DNA of 64,000 nt from Paraburkholderia atlantica. Its GTDB lineage: Bacteria; Pseudomonadota; Gammaproteobacteria; Burkholderiales; Burkholderiaceae. Position numbers and translations under genes: made by a program. Under the pieces are notes generated by a model. That model ran no database searches and was not told the DNA's origin. It saw nothing but the letters and a program-made list of their open reading frames with translations. Numbering within the stretch: position 1 is the first letter of the stretch; each line of letters begins with the position of its first letter. This document shows positions 16,208-24,798 of this stretch, piece after piece. The stretch covers positions 1-64,000 of the forward strand of contig NZ_WHNQ01000007.1 in the NCBI RefSeq assembly GCF_009362785.1, read 5' to 3'.

Positions 16208-17368
16208 TCAACGTCCCTGCTGACCGAGGTTCGCGCGCGCGACTCTCTGATAGGCCGGGGTCGCACCGCCGCCTCCTGGCCCACCACCTGAGCCCGTCCG
16301 ATCGCGAATTTCGCCGCCTGGGCGCGGCCCTCGCCCGTTACCGCTGATCGCACGGCCGATCGCAACCGCCAAACTCCGCGAGGCCAAGCCCGCCACGAAT
16401 GCGCCAAAGCCCGATAGCGTTGCGCCGCCCGACAAGCCCGCCGCCACGGACGGCAACTGCCAGCCGACCATCGCGAGGAACACGCCGGTCGCGAAGAGGC
16501 CAATCGCGGCGGCGGCCGCCGCGCTGTCGTCCAGGGAGGCGGAAATGGCTTGCACGAGGACCGATGCATTGGCGCCGGGTGCGCTACCCGTCGCATGAAG
16601 CGACGTGAGATCAGCCGAGAACGCGGTGAGCGCCATTCCGAGGAAGGCGGCCACGAGGACCTGCAGCAACGCGTAATTGGCGACCTTCGCGGTCCACGCC
16701 TCGAAAAACCGCGCGGTCGGCGCGAACGCCGCGCAGGCGATGAAAATGGGCCCAAGCCCGAGCACGAGATCGAGCAGCATCCTCGCCATCACGACCTCGA
16801 AGGCCAGAACGATCAGGAAGATCGAGCCCCCGAGCGCGGCCACCAGGCCACACAGAAAATCGCCTATCGCGGCGGCGAGGCCACTCGGGCTGATTCCTTC
16901 GTGCGTCGCCTTGTCGAAGTAGGCGTCCATCACGAGATCGATCTGCTGGTCGTAGCAGTCGAGCGTCTGGAAGATGCCGGTCGCTACACCCTGCCCCGTC
17001 ACGCTGCTGCCGTTGGCCGAGCCGCAGCCGGGATTGCCACCGCCCGTCGTGTTCGCCGCGTTCTGGATCGTCTGGGCGAGTCCGGACGTCGCACCGTCGA
17101 CAGCGGTGACGACCTCCTGCTGGTAGATGCCGGCACTCAGTGCGAACGCGAGCGTGATCGCCACCTTTAGCCCGCGCCACGCGAACGCCGGCACGGCTTC
17201 GTGCGCTTCGCCACGCACCACCGCGAGACCGTAGGCCAACACCCAGATCGAGACAGCCGTCGTGACAACTGGCACGAGCGCGCCGGACAGCGCCGTCGAC
17301 ACGTTCGTCACGTAGATCGACATGCCGTTCTCGAGTGTGCCGCCCACAGCGGTAAAGAGGCCGCTCAT
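16208..17368 (-). CDS. virB6: VirB6 polytopic channel protein
   Basis: 386 residues with at least five hydrophobic stretches and the conserved central region FEVVMARMLLDLVLGLGPIF followed by IACAAF, typical of TrbL/VirB6. The N-terminus is periplasmic (NGMSIYVTNVSTALSGALVP). A Cys-containing loop NTTGGGNPGCGSANG and a Gly/Arg-rich C-terminal tail follow. Start overlaps the virB4 stop by 4 bp. Confidence 0.9.
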   Translation of the reverse strand: MSGLFTAVGGTLENGMSIYVTNVSTALSGALVPVVTTAVSIWVLAYGLAVVRGEAHEAVPAFAWRGLKVAITLAFALSAGIYQQEVVTAVDGATSGLAQTIQNAANTTGGGNPGCGSANGSSVTGQGVATGIFQTLDCYDQQIDLVMDAYFDKATHEGISPSGLAAAIGDFLCGLVAALGGSIFLIVLAFEVVMARMLLDLVLGLGPIFIACAAFAPTARFFEAWTAKVANYALLQVLVAAFLGMALTAFSADLTSLHATGSAPGANASVLVQAISASLDDSAAAAAAIGLFATGVFLAMVGWQLPSVAAGLSGGATLSGFGAFVAGLASRSLAVAIGRAISGNGRGPRPGGEIRDRTGSGGGPGGGGATPAYQRVARANLGQQGR

Positions 17369-19845
17369 CTCACACCCCCCAGTCCCGGCGAGTGCGACGA
17401 CTGGCGTGTGCCGGCCTGTTCTGACTGTGCTGCGCGGCGCTTCGCAAGTTGTTCATGGAAGACGGGCAACCAGTCCTGTGGCGCGTCGCCGACCTGGGCG
17501 CGGATCGTGTCGAGCAGTTCAACGTTGTCGGTCGTGCCCGACAGCACATCGAGCACATCCCCAAGGCCCGCGAGATCGAGCCGGCCGATGGCCGAGCGAT
17601 GGCCCTGCTTGACGAGAAACAGGCGGCTGTTCTCGCCGAGGTTGCGCACGATGTTGAATTCGGCTTCGGTCAGCTTGAAACCACGCACGTAATCGTCGTA
17701 ATCGGCGCGCGGGTTCGGCAGGAAGAAAAACGTCGCGCTCTGCTCGATCAACGAACTCGCGATGTCACTGCGCAGCACATCGGCCGGCGACTGGGTATCG
17801 AAAATCCCAAGGCCATTCTGCTTGCGGATCGTCTTCTGCTTGTTCTTCGCGAAGTCCGTGAAAACCGGATCGTCCAGGCGCTTCCAGAATTCAGTCATGA
17901 CATACACGAAACGCCGCCCGTCGATCAGATTCTCCGTCCGGTGCAGCAGATACATTGTGACGGGTGTCGACACCTCCGCGTCGTCGAGCAGTTCGGTGTC
18001 GTCGAAGCCGAACAGCGTCGCTTGCGCGAGATCGATGCGGTCGGTCGGGTTGTCGAGCACCCAGCCGAGCCGGCCGCCCGCGCACCATTTCGCAAGCCGT
18101 GCATGCAGGCTGTTCTCGCCCACGTTCGGCAGGAGTTGCCGGACCATCGACAGACGTCGCAGGGGCTTGTCCATGCGTGCGACTTCGCGCACGGCGCGTG
18201 AGATGTCGAGTCCGTCCCGCGCGGACAGCAACTCGCCGATGTCTACGAGTTTGCGCACGAGGCGCTCCCAGAAGTCGATCACCGGTTCGGCCGGCGCCAT
18301 CTGGAACGGGTTCAGCCCGGTCGGCTCACCACGACGGAACACCGTATAGGCACCCTCCATAGCCCGAATCGCGATCTCGGTACCGCGGTCCTTGTCGAAC
18401 AGTACGGCCGTGACGCCGTACTTCGTCGCCATCGCGAGCAGGAACAGTTCGAGTACAGTCTTACCCGCGCCGGCCCGGCCGATAATCTGGGTGTTGGCGA
18501 GCGCCTTCTCGTCGAGTGAGTCCTGCTTGTCGGATGTCGCGTGGAGGTTCAGGTAGAGCGGCTGGCCGCTCGGCGTCTTGACGATCGTGATCGCCTCGCC
18601 CCACGGATTGCCGTCGCGCTTTCCCGTCGCGAAGTTGTGCAGGCTCGACAGGCCGCAGAAGTTGCGCGACGTGAGCTTCACTTCGCGCGGCCGGTAACGC
18701 CAGTTTGCCGGTAGCTGCGCAAACCAGGCCGCGTCAGCCACGAGGTCGATGAGTGCCGTCTGGAAGCCGGCGTCGGCCAGTTGCGTGCGAGCCTTCGCCA
18801 CGCTGCGGGATACCTCTTCCAGCGTGTCGCCAAGCACTGCCAGCGAATAGTGGTATTCGCCGAGAACGAAATCGCCGTTGATCAGGTCATCGAGCGCGCG
18901 GTCCATTGCCTCGATCTGCGATACGGCGACGTCCTCGCCTGCGATAAGCTGGTTGCGCTGCCGCTCTAGCGCTTCCTTCGCGCTGGGTCGGTCGAGAATC
19001 GTGAAAGACTGCGTCTCGATATATTCGAAGTCGCCGTACAACAGACCGTTCAGCATGCCCGGCTCGGTGTCTTCCGGGTAATCCTTCAGGTCGAGCATCG
19101 CGGCGAAGCGGGTCTTAGCCGGCATGCGAATTTCGATCTTCTCGGCCCCGACGAACAGGCGCGACATCGGGAGTGCCTCGCGGATCGGGCCGGACGGTAC
19201 GGGCTCGCGCTCCCAGACGCCGTTCACCAGATAGCCGAGCAGTTCCAGCGCCGACGAGTAGCGGCGCGGGCGCGACGTGAAGGGAATTTGTCGCGTATAG
19301 ACACCGAGCGCGGCCGGATCGTAGGGCTTGAGGCTCGCCTCGACCTGAGCGGCCAGTTCGGCCATCACCTTCAGTGCGTCGAGCTGGTCGCGCCGGATAT
19401 CGTCGCGTGTGCGGCGCGCCGCACGGCTGAAGACGCGTCCGAGCTGTGTGCGGTTCGGACGGTAGATCAACGTCAGATACAGTTCGTTGGCCATCATCCG
19501 GTAGCCCGCGAAGCTCGCGTAGTAGCGTGTGGCCAGTTCCTCGCAAAAGCGGTTCCGGTACGCCGTCGGGAAGCGATCCGACACACGCCGGCGCAGGCGA
19601 TGCGACCATAGCGCCACATGGCCGCCTGCGAGCCCGCGCATGAACTGGTTGAGGCCGTCATGCCGAGCAAGGATATCGGCAGGATCGGCCGCCTCGAACG
19701 CGATGCCCGCGATCTTCCAGACCTGCAGGTAGTCGCCTTCACGCGTCTTGACTACGTGATCGCTCACATGCGTCGAGTACGGGATGTAGCCGGCGAGCGG
19801 CACTTCCCGGTTCGCGACGGACACGAGTTGCGGTTCGGCCGGCAT
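17365..19845 (-). CDS. virB4: VirB4 secretion ATPase
   Basis: 826 residues, full length. The N-terminal CagE_TrbE_VirB region contains YIPYSTHVSDHVVKTREGDY near residue 20 and a middle segment GMLNGLLYGDFEYIETQSFT. Walker A GRAGAGKT lies at 456-463 and a Walker B-like segment in RRFVYVMTEFWKRL. It energises pilus assembly and substrate transfer on the cytoplasmic side. Begins 1 nt after virB3. Confidence 0.95.
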   Translation of the reverse strand: MPAEPQLVSVANREVPLAGYIPYSTHVSDHVVKTREGDYLQVWKIAGIAFEAADPADILARHDGLNQFMRGLAGGHVALWSHRLRRRVSDRFPTAYRNRFCEELATRYYASFAGYRMMANELYLTLIYRPNRTQLGRVFSRAARRTRDDIRRDQLDALKVMAELAAQVEASLKPYDPAALGVYTRQIPFTSRPRRYSSALELLGYLVNGVWEREPVPSGPIREALPMSRLFVGAEKIEIRMPAKTRFAAMLDLKDYPEDTEPGMLNGLLYGDFEYIETQSFTILDRPSAKEALERQRNQLIAGEDVAVSQIEAMDRALDDLINGDFVLGEYHYSLAVLGDTLEEVSRSVAKARTQLADAGFQTALIDLVADAAWFAQLPANWRYRPREVKLTSRNFCGLSSLHNFATGKRDGNPWGEAITIVKTPSGQPLYLNLHATSDKQDSLDEKALANTQIIGRAGAGKTVLELFLLAMATKYGVTAVLFDKDRGTEIAIRAMEGAYTVFRRGEPTGLNPFQMAPAEPVIDFWERLVRKLVDIGELLSARDGLDISRAVREVARMDKPLRRLSMVRQLLPNVGENSLHARLAKWCAGGRLGWVLDNPTDRIDLAQATLFGFDDTELLDDAEVSTPVTMYLLHRTENLIDGRRFVYVMTEFWKRLDDPVFTDFAKNKQKTIRKQNGLGIFDTQSPADVLRSDIASSLIEQSATFFFLPNPRADYDDYVRGFKLTEAEFNIVRNLGENSRLFLVKQGHRSAIGRLDLAGLGDVLDVLSGTTDNVELLDTIRAQVGDAPQDWLPVFHEQLAKRRAAQSEQAGTRQSSHSPGLGGVR

Positions 19846-19846
19846 G

Positions 19847-20167
19847 TCACGCCCTCCTCTTCAGGCGGACCGGCACATAGGCGTGCACGCCCCAAAAGCG
19901 GCGGTTGCCGTGGCGCAGTGCCATGCGAACGCGGAGCGCGTACTGCGCAAGGCGTTGGTCGTCGTGCCGCGCGATCACCCGCATCACGACGAACACGGGG
20001 ATCATCAGGAAGAGGATTGCGACACCAAGTGGTGGGCTCGCGAGCAGTGCCCAGATGGCCGGGATCAGCATACCGCCGCCGACCATCAGGAACGGCACGA
20101 GCGGCACACTCCAGAGCATCGCTGGACGCGTGCAGCCCTTGAAGACGGGATCCTTGAGCGAGTTCAT
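19847..20167 (-). CDS. virB3: VirB3 inner-membrane protein
   Basis: 106 residues. N-terminal PVFKGCTRPAMLWSVPLVPF followed by two membrane segments (to about residue 62) and a basic C-terminus is the VirB3 pattern. It is always encoded next to virB4, as here. 17 bp separate it from virB2. Confidence 0.9.
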   Translation of the reverse strand: MNSLKDPVFKGCTRPAMLWSVPLVPFLMVGGGMLIPAIWALLASPPLGVAILFLMIPVFVVMRVIARHDDQRLAQYALRVRMALRHGNRRFWGVHAYVPVRLKRRA

Positions 20168-20184
20168 TGTTCAGGCACCCCGGA

Positions 20185-20526
20185 TCAGCTCGTCGGAATC
20201 AGCATGCCAGCGATGACCGTCGCACAGCCGACGAAGAGTCCACCGATGAACACATTCGCGATGTCGCCGAACCGGGCGTGCTGGAACATCATCCGGAAGC
20301 CCGCCCAGATGATGGAGATCGAGCAGATCACGCCCCCCACGCCCAGCAACGTCGTCTGGATCGTGCTCAGCAGCGTATTGACCTGCGAGAGCTGCGCCCA
20401 CGCAGGCGACGCGAACATCAGGGAGGAAGCGGCGATCGCGATTCCTCGCGCCGCCGTTCGGCCGGACAGCCATCGCATCGTCCACATATCGACTTTTCGC
20501 ACTTTATAAAGTATTCCTAAATACAT
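20185..20526 (-). CDS. virB2: VirB2 major pilin (TrbC family)
   Basis: 113 residues from ATG 20526 behind AGGAG. A long signal sequence ends MFASPAWA, giving a mature pilin AQLSQVNTLLSTIQTTLLGV with two hydrophobic helices and a short loop (MMFQHARFGD). Mature size of about 70 residues fits T-pilin/TrbC subunits. Confidence 0.9.
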   Translation of the reverse strand: MYLGILYKVRKVDMWTMRWLSGRTAARGIAIAASSLMFASPAWAQLSQVNTLLSTIQTTLLGVGGVICSISIIWAGFRMMFQHARFGDIANVFIGGLFVGCATVIAGMLIPTS

Positions 20527-20575
20527 GATCAGCTCCTGTTCGATCGATCACTATCTGATTCTTCAAAACGACGAG

Positions 20576-21250
20576 TTAGAACACCACTGCACTGCCATCC
20601 GGCTCGTGCCGCTTATCCGTAACCGGTGATGTGGCAGTCTCTCCATCGCGGTCCTGCCGCGATGGCTGTCGAATGACGGAAGGGGGGCGAGCTGGGCGAA
20701 CCGGCGTCGCAGAATCAACCGGCGCGAACGGGATGGGGATGATCGCCGGCACGCTCGGCGGCGATAGCGACTGCTCCGCCGCGTCGTCCACGACGCGCTG
20801 TACATACCCCGTCCGGTAGCCGGTCGAAAAATTGCCGCTCGCATAGCAGGACAGGCTCGCGCGCAGCGCGGTCTGTCCGTCAACCTGAGAACCGGCATCT
20901 CCATGGACCTGCCGAATCCGCGCCGCCGCGAAGCAGCCTTGCAGGATTTCAGCGGCCGCCGCCAAGTTGCGGCACGGCTCGAAAGCGTTATCCGCAGTCA
21001 GGCCATAGGCTGGCCAGTTCGCGCGATTCACCTGCGCGAGCCCGACGCTGAAATTCCGGCCCCTCGCCTCTAGCGCGCGCACCGTTGCCACCGCTTCGGC
21101 GGCACTCGTTGGTTGCCGCAGCAACCGGCCATGCACCACGCCGATCGCATATGGATTGAATCCCGACTCGATACGCACGATCGCTGCCATCGTGACCGGC
21201 GCGATCTGCGGCGCGCACTGCTGCGCGAGTGCCATGAGGTCGAGGGACAT
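20576..21250 (-). CDS. virB1: VirB1 lytic transglycosylase
   Basis: 224 residues. Opens the peptidoglycan for channel assembly. The catalytic glutamate lies in AAIVRIESGFNPYAIGV near the N-terminus (about residue 28), followed by NFSVGLAQVNRANWPAYGL, the SLT-domain second motif. No obvious N-terminal signal peptide. The C-terminal 70 residues are Pro/Arg-rich and disordered, as in other VirB1 proteins. 50 bp precede virB2. Confidence 0.9.
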   Translation of the reverse strand: MSLDLMALAQQCAPQIAPVTMAAIVRIESGFNPYAIGVVHGRLLRQPTSAAEAVATVRALEARGRNFSVGLAQVNRANWPAYGLTADNAFEPCRNLAAAAEILQGCFAAARIRQVHGDAGSQVDGQTALRASLSCYASGNFSTGYRTGYVQRVVDDAAEQSLSPPSVPAIIPIPFAPVDSATPVRPARPPSVIRQPSRQDRDGETATSPVTDKRHEPDGSAVVF

Positions 21251-21252
21251 GA

Positions 21253-21822
21253 TCAGTTCCCCCCGCCGAAGCGATCACGCTGCTGGTCGAGGCGTTGCAG
21301 GAAGCGCACCGCGGACTGCCTCGGGTCATAAGGCGCTTGCGTACTGCCTGCCCCATAGAATTCGGTGATCGTTGGCCCCTGTCCACTGACGTCCCACCAG
21401 ACGCGCGCAAAGAGATGGCTGTCGATCATGACGTTGATGGCACCGGTTGCCCGACACAGCAGTTCGCTTTGTTCCGGCCTAGCCCAAACCAGCAAGTCCT
21501 CGCGACAATAACCGCCGCTAGCGAACGTGTTGGTGGCGGACGTACTCTGCGCCCCACCTGCACCGAACTCGCACGTAGGAAATGGCTCGCCGTGACGCAG
21601 CGCGCGCCACAGCTTCTCGATTGGCGGCACGCATTCGCCATACTGCTCGGGACCGCCGGGGTTCGACAGACAAAGCATGGCCTGGCAACCCCAGTCGTCT
21701 GCATGCGCCTCGCTCGGCGTAAAAACCGAGGTGCCGACGAGGAGTGCCAGCGCAAACGACCAGCGCCGCGCAATACTGCGCATTGCGCGCAGTTCACGAC
21801 ACCAGAGAACGAAACGATCCAT
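21253..21822 (-). CDS. TrbM/KikA-like periplasmic conjugation protein
   Basis: About 189 residues, start at 21822 (AGGTGG 9 nt upstream) or 21828. Signal peptide ends near SEAHA. The mature part begins DDWGCQAMLCLSNPGGPEQY and continues GECVPPIEKLWRAL, the cysteine pattern of TrbM/KikA proteins of IncP/IncN-type systems. Six or more cysteines suggest disulfides. First gene of the transfer operon and only 2 bp before virB1. Function in transfer is not well defined in the family. Confidence 0.7.
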   Translation of the reverse strand: MDRFVLWCRELRAMRSIARRWSFALALLVGTSVFTPSEAHADDWGCQAMLCLSNPGGPEQYGECVPPIEKLWRALRHGEPFPTCEFGAGGAQSTSATNTFASGGYCREDLLVWARPEQSELLCRATGAINVMIDSHLFARVWWDVSGQGPTITEFYGAGSTQAPYDPRQSAVRFLQRLDQQRDRFGGGN

Positions 21823-21828
21823 GATCAT

Positions 21829-22194
21829 GATCCACCTTCCATCGATTCAATCCGTCGTGCGCCGACGTTCCGAAACGGAAGTGCGGGGAAAAAGAACCCC
21901 GCGGGCCCAAGGAGGCACGCCGCTGGTTCAAGGGGGATCAGCAGAAAACAAAAAAGCCTGCGACCGTAGGGTTCACAGGCTTGACTCGATATTGCGGCCA
22001 TACGCCCACACACATACGTCGGGACATCGGAGCCGCTACCGCGTACTCGGTCGTGCGTTTGCGCCTCGACCGGAACAGATTGTTGACTGCACTCTAGGTG
22101 CGATTTTGCAGGGAGGCAAGCCTCGAAATCGCCGGTATTTCCGCACTGTCGTCCGTCAGTTTCCGGAGGTACCCGGCGAATTCCAGAAAAAATG
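21829..22194. other. Intergenic region between regulator pair and transfer operon
   Basis: 366 bp without a gene. It holds a minus-strand terminator (21947-21982) ending the regulator transcript and, downstream on the same strand, must hold the promoter of the 17-kb transfer operon. I see no clear -35/-10 pair or oriT-like inverted repeat that I would defend. Confidence 0.5.
21947..21982 (-). terminator. Rho-independent terminator
   Basis: On the minus strand AAGCCTG pairs with CAGGCTT (plus-strand arms 21954-21960 and 21976-21982), followed directly by a T-rich run (TTTTTTGTTTT). It ends transcripts of the regulator pair before the transfer operon. Confidence 0.7.
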
Positions 22195-22485
22195 TTACGG
22201 CTGTTTCTTCTCCAGCAGACGGGCAAGCGCGTGCTCGGCTGCGGCGAGTTCCAGTTCGTAACGACTGCGCGGATGACGAGGAATTTTGAGGCGGCGACAA
22301 ACCACTTCGCGGCCGGCGTGCCACAAGAACACCATACGAAGCAATTCCTTGTGACGAGGCTCGAGACATCGCCAGGCCGCCTCGATCCTTGCTGCGTCGA
22401 TCGGATTGTAGGCGCCACGTGACGCATTGGCCCAGTTGTCGAGACGGGATTGCAGCGACGCACGCGATGGATCAATCATCATCAT
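22195..22485 (-). CDS. Small helical DNA-binding-like protein of the mobile element
   Basis: 96 residues from one of three consecutive ATGs at 22485-22479; the longer upstream frame is the shadow of the AlpA gene. Sequence DAARIEAAWRCLEPRHKELL followed by RMVFLWHAGREVVCRRLKIP resembles sigma-region-4/antiterminator-Q-like helix-turn-helix proteins. Start overlaps the AlpA stop by 14 bp (ATGATGATGATTGA), so translation is coupled. Probably a regulator of the transfer genes; specific role unknown. Confidence 0.65.
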   Translation of the reverse strand: MMMIDPSRASLQSRLDNWANASRGAYNPIDAARIEAAWRCLEPRHKELLRMVFLWHAGREVVCRRLKIPRHPRSRYELELAAAEHALARLLEKKQP

Positions 22486-22711
22486 GCGCCCTGTCGAAAG
22501 GACTGGCCGCCACGCGGTATCCGGCGGGATTGACCAAAAACGTCTCGATGTCCGACGCTCGCCAGCCGACCATTCGCCCGCCCAGCGATACTGGCCTCGG
22601 GAACGTTCCATCCTTGATGCGCTGATAGATGGTGGAACGAGACAGGCCGACGACCTGCTCAACCTGTTTGCGACGCAGGACCGCGCCTGCCACACGTATC
22701 GAATCCGACAT
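22472..22711 (-). CDS. AlpA-family excisionase/transcription regulator
   Basis: 79 residues from ATG 22711, preceded by CTGGAGGAC. Winged-helix AlpA pattern VLRRKQVEQVVGLSRSTIYQ, RIKDGTFPRPVSLGGRMVGW, RASDIETFL. AlpA proteins control integrase/excision genes of integrative elements, supporting an integrated origin for the transfer operon. Overlaps the following small gene. Confidence 0.88.
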   Translation of the reverse strand: MSDSIRVAGAVLRRKQVEQVVGLSRSTIYQRIKDGTFPRPVSLGGRMVGWRASDIETFLVNPAGYRVAASPFDRAHDDD

Positions 22712-22814
22712 GACTTCCGTCCTCCAGGCTTTGTGCGGATCTGTCCGGCACAGATCCGATTCAAGCAACAGGAAGCACAGACGGGGAAGTCCGTCTTACC
22801 GTCAGGAGACCCCG

Positions 22815-23375
22815 TCAGGACCGCGACCGCGAGTATCGGCTGCCAGCAGTCTCCTTCAGCCAATCAGGTCGGATTGCAGACGCATACGTCTGCGCGCTTC
22901 GAGACGCCTCGCCGTCGGGTTGAGCTTTCAGATTCAACCGTTCGTCGATCGCCCGCGCTACAACGGACGACTTGGGCGGATTGTTCTCGTCATAGTGGGA
23001 CCAGAAAATATGCATGACATCAAACATTCCGGAAAGAATCTCGGTGATAAACGGCAGCCGAACGGTGATCCCGTAAGAATGCTCCGATTGCTCCTCGCAG
23101 GCGCATTGCAACGTCCTCCATGATGGGGCCATCGCACGCAACGACTCGAGCTCCTGCTCTTGCCGCTCTTCTATCGCATGATGCACGGCCACCGTACGAA
23201 GCAACGCCTTTCCCATATCGCTCAGTTGTCGCTCCTTCCCTCTCAATTGCTCCGTTAGGCGTCGAACGTCAGCCTCGGCCTGGTCTAGGCGCCTCTGCAG
23301 TGAATTTGGAGCAAGCGCTACGGTGCTATCGTCACGTGCTCCTGCTGGCTGACACGGGTTCTCTGAGTGATCCAT
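22815..23375 (-). CDS. Hypothetical protein with N-terminal coiled coil
   Basis: About 186 residues (ATG 23375 has AGGA upstream; ATG 23387 also possible). Residues 25-60 (SLQRRLDQAEADVRRLTEQL, RGKERQLSDMGKALLR) form a coiled coil. The rest, with GITVRLPFITEILSGMFDVM and HIFWSHYDENNPPKSSVVAR, matches no family I know. It lies 103 bp upstream of the AlpA gene on the same strand and is probably part of the element's regulatory end. Confidence 0.5.
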   Translation of the reverse strand: MDHSENPCQPAGARDDSTVALAPNSLQRRLDQAEADVRRLTEQLRGKERQLSDMGKALLRTVAVHHAIEERQEQELESLRAMAPSWRTLQCACEEQSEHSYGITVRLPFITEILSGMFDVMHIFWSHYDENNPPKSSVVARAIDERLNLKAQPDGEASRSAQTYASAIRPDWLKETAGSRYSRSRS

Positions 23376-23387
23376 GATCGTCCTCAT

Positions 23388-23739
23388 CGCCTGCAGCGTT
23401 CTGCCGCATCACTTCCCCGTTACTTGCCACAAATCAAACCGGACGGCGACTCGATCGTCCAGCAGATCCAAATGTGCAGCACGGTCCCTTAGCGTTGACC
23501 TGCAACTCCCGCAATTCCCTCATTCGATTATTACAGCGCCCCCTTAGAGCAGCGTATCCTGAAGTCAGACATGACACTCTGACGACCGGTCAGTAGTAGA
23601 ACGGTCGTACGAGCCGGCCTGGCAGCACCTGTTGTCGGACGCAGCGCTGCAAGAAAAAGTCTAGTTCGCTGGCTGCGGGATCGGCACCATACCAAACTAC
23701 ATTGACTTTTAAACGTCACTGTGATAATTGAGGCAAAAC
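23388..23739. other. Intergenic boundary region, no gene seen
   Basis: 350 bp between the divergently oriented element gene and mnmH. Base composition changes here from GC-rich to more AT-rich. It presumably holds both promoters; I see no gene, and no repeat I can match to the other end of the AT-rich segment. Confidence 0.45.
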
Positions 23740-24798
23740 ATGTACGACGTGGATGCTTTGAAGAGGTTTGACTTGGTGATCGATGCGCGGAGCCCGCGTG
23801 AGTTCGCCGAAGACCATTTGCCAGGCGCGATAAACCTGCCCGTTGTATTCGATGATGAGTACGCCGAAGTCGGTACTACGCATCGAACTGATCCCATGCG
23901 CGCGTATCAGATCGGCGTCGCCTATTCTTTAAAAAACATTGCGCGGCACCTCGAGCTTCCGTATTTTCGGCCAAGTCGAAAAATGTCAATTCTCGTTTAT
24001 TGCTTCCGGGGTGGAAAACGAAGCAAGCTCTGGGCAGACACGTTAGAAACAATTGGCTACAAGGTCGAACGGCTCCCGAAGGGTTGGAAAGGATATCGGA
24101 CCTGGGTTCGTGAAACTCTTGAAGAGATCCCTGCCCGCTTGCAGTTCAATGTGCTGTCCGGTCCCACAGGATGCGGGAAGACGCGTTTGCTGATTGCTTT
24201 GAGAGAGTCTGGTGCACAGATCGTCGATCTCGAAGATCTCGCCTCGCACCGAGGATCGATCATTGGGGCAATTCCCGGACGACAACAACCCACTCAGAAG
24301 CTATTCGACAGCATGTTGCTTGCCGAGCTTTATCGGCTGGACTCTTCGAGACGCGTCTGGATTGAAGGTGAGAGCAAACGTATTGGGCAAGTCCAATTGC
24401 CTACTGCGCTGTTCGATCGAATGCATGAGGGACGATTGTTTTCGGTCAAAACGCCGATGGCCGAGCGAATCGAAATGTGGCGTCGCGAGTATCCCCACTT
24501 CGAAAAAGACCCCGAGGGTCTAGTCACGCGCCTAAGCTATCTAAAAGCCCTCATAAGCGGCGTAACCCTACAAAAATGGATGTCGCTGGCTGAGCGTCAT
24601 GAAATCGTCGCCTTGTTCGAGAGCATCATGCTCGATTACTATGATCCTGCATATTCGCGCTCCACGAAAAAAAACTACTCGCGTACCGGCTGCCCAATAG
24701 AGGTCGAACTTGAGACATTAGATTCATCATATCTTGTTACCGTCGCAAAGCGTTTGATTTCTGAGAGCGAGACGCCGACGTCGTTGACGCGTGAGTAA
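23740..24798 (+). CDS. mnmH: tRNA 2-selenouridine/geranyl-2-thiouridine synthase
   Basis: Modifies the wobble 2-thiouridine of Lys/Glu/Gln tRNAs, exchanging sulfur for selenium via a geranylated intermediate. 352 residues from ATG 23740 (GAGG upstream; a TTG at 23728 is possible). N-terminal rhodanese domain with DARSPREFAEDHLPGAINLP and active-site Cys88 in LVYCFRGGKRS, then a P-loop domain with GPTGCGKTRLL near residue 140 and WIEGESKRIGQVQLP. Length is normal. No selD or selA is nearby, so it may be an accessory copy. Its last 72 bp overlap the convergent hydroxylase gene. Confidence 0.9.
   Translation: MYDVDALKRFDLVIDARSPREFAEDHLPGAINLPVVFDDEYAEVGTTHRTDPMRAYQIGVAYSLKNIARHLELPYFRPSRKMSILVYCFRGGKRSKLWADTLETIGYKVERLPKGWKGYRTWVRETLEEIPARLQFNVLSGPTGCGKTRLLIALRESGAQIVDLEDLASHRGSIIGAIPGRQQPTQKLFDSMLLAELYRLDSSRRVWIEGESKRIGQVQLPTALFDRMHEGRLFSVKTPMAERIEMWRREYPHFEKDPEGLVTRLSYLKALISGVTLQKWMSLAERHEIVALFESIMLDYYDPAYSRSTKKNYSRTGCPIEVELETLDSSYLVTVAKRLISESETPTSLTRE

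Noticed and set aside
16611..17180. 189-residue minus-strand frame inside virB6
   Set aside because: Frame-shifted shadow of virB6, whose own frame shows the expected membrane topology and VirB6 motif.
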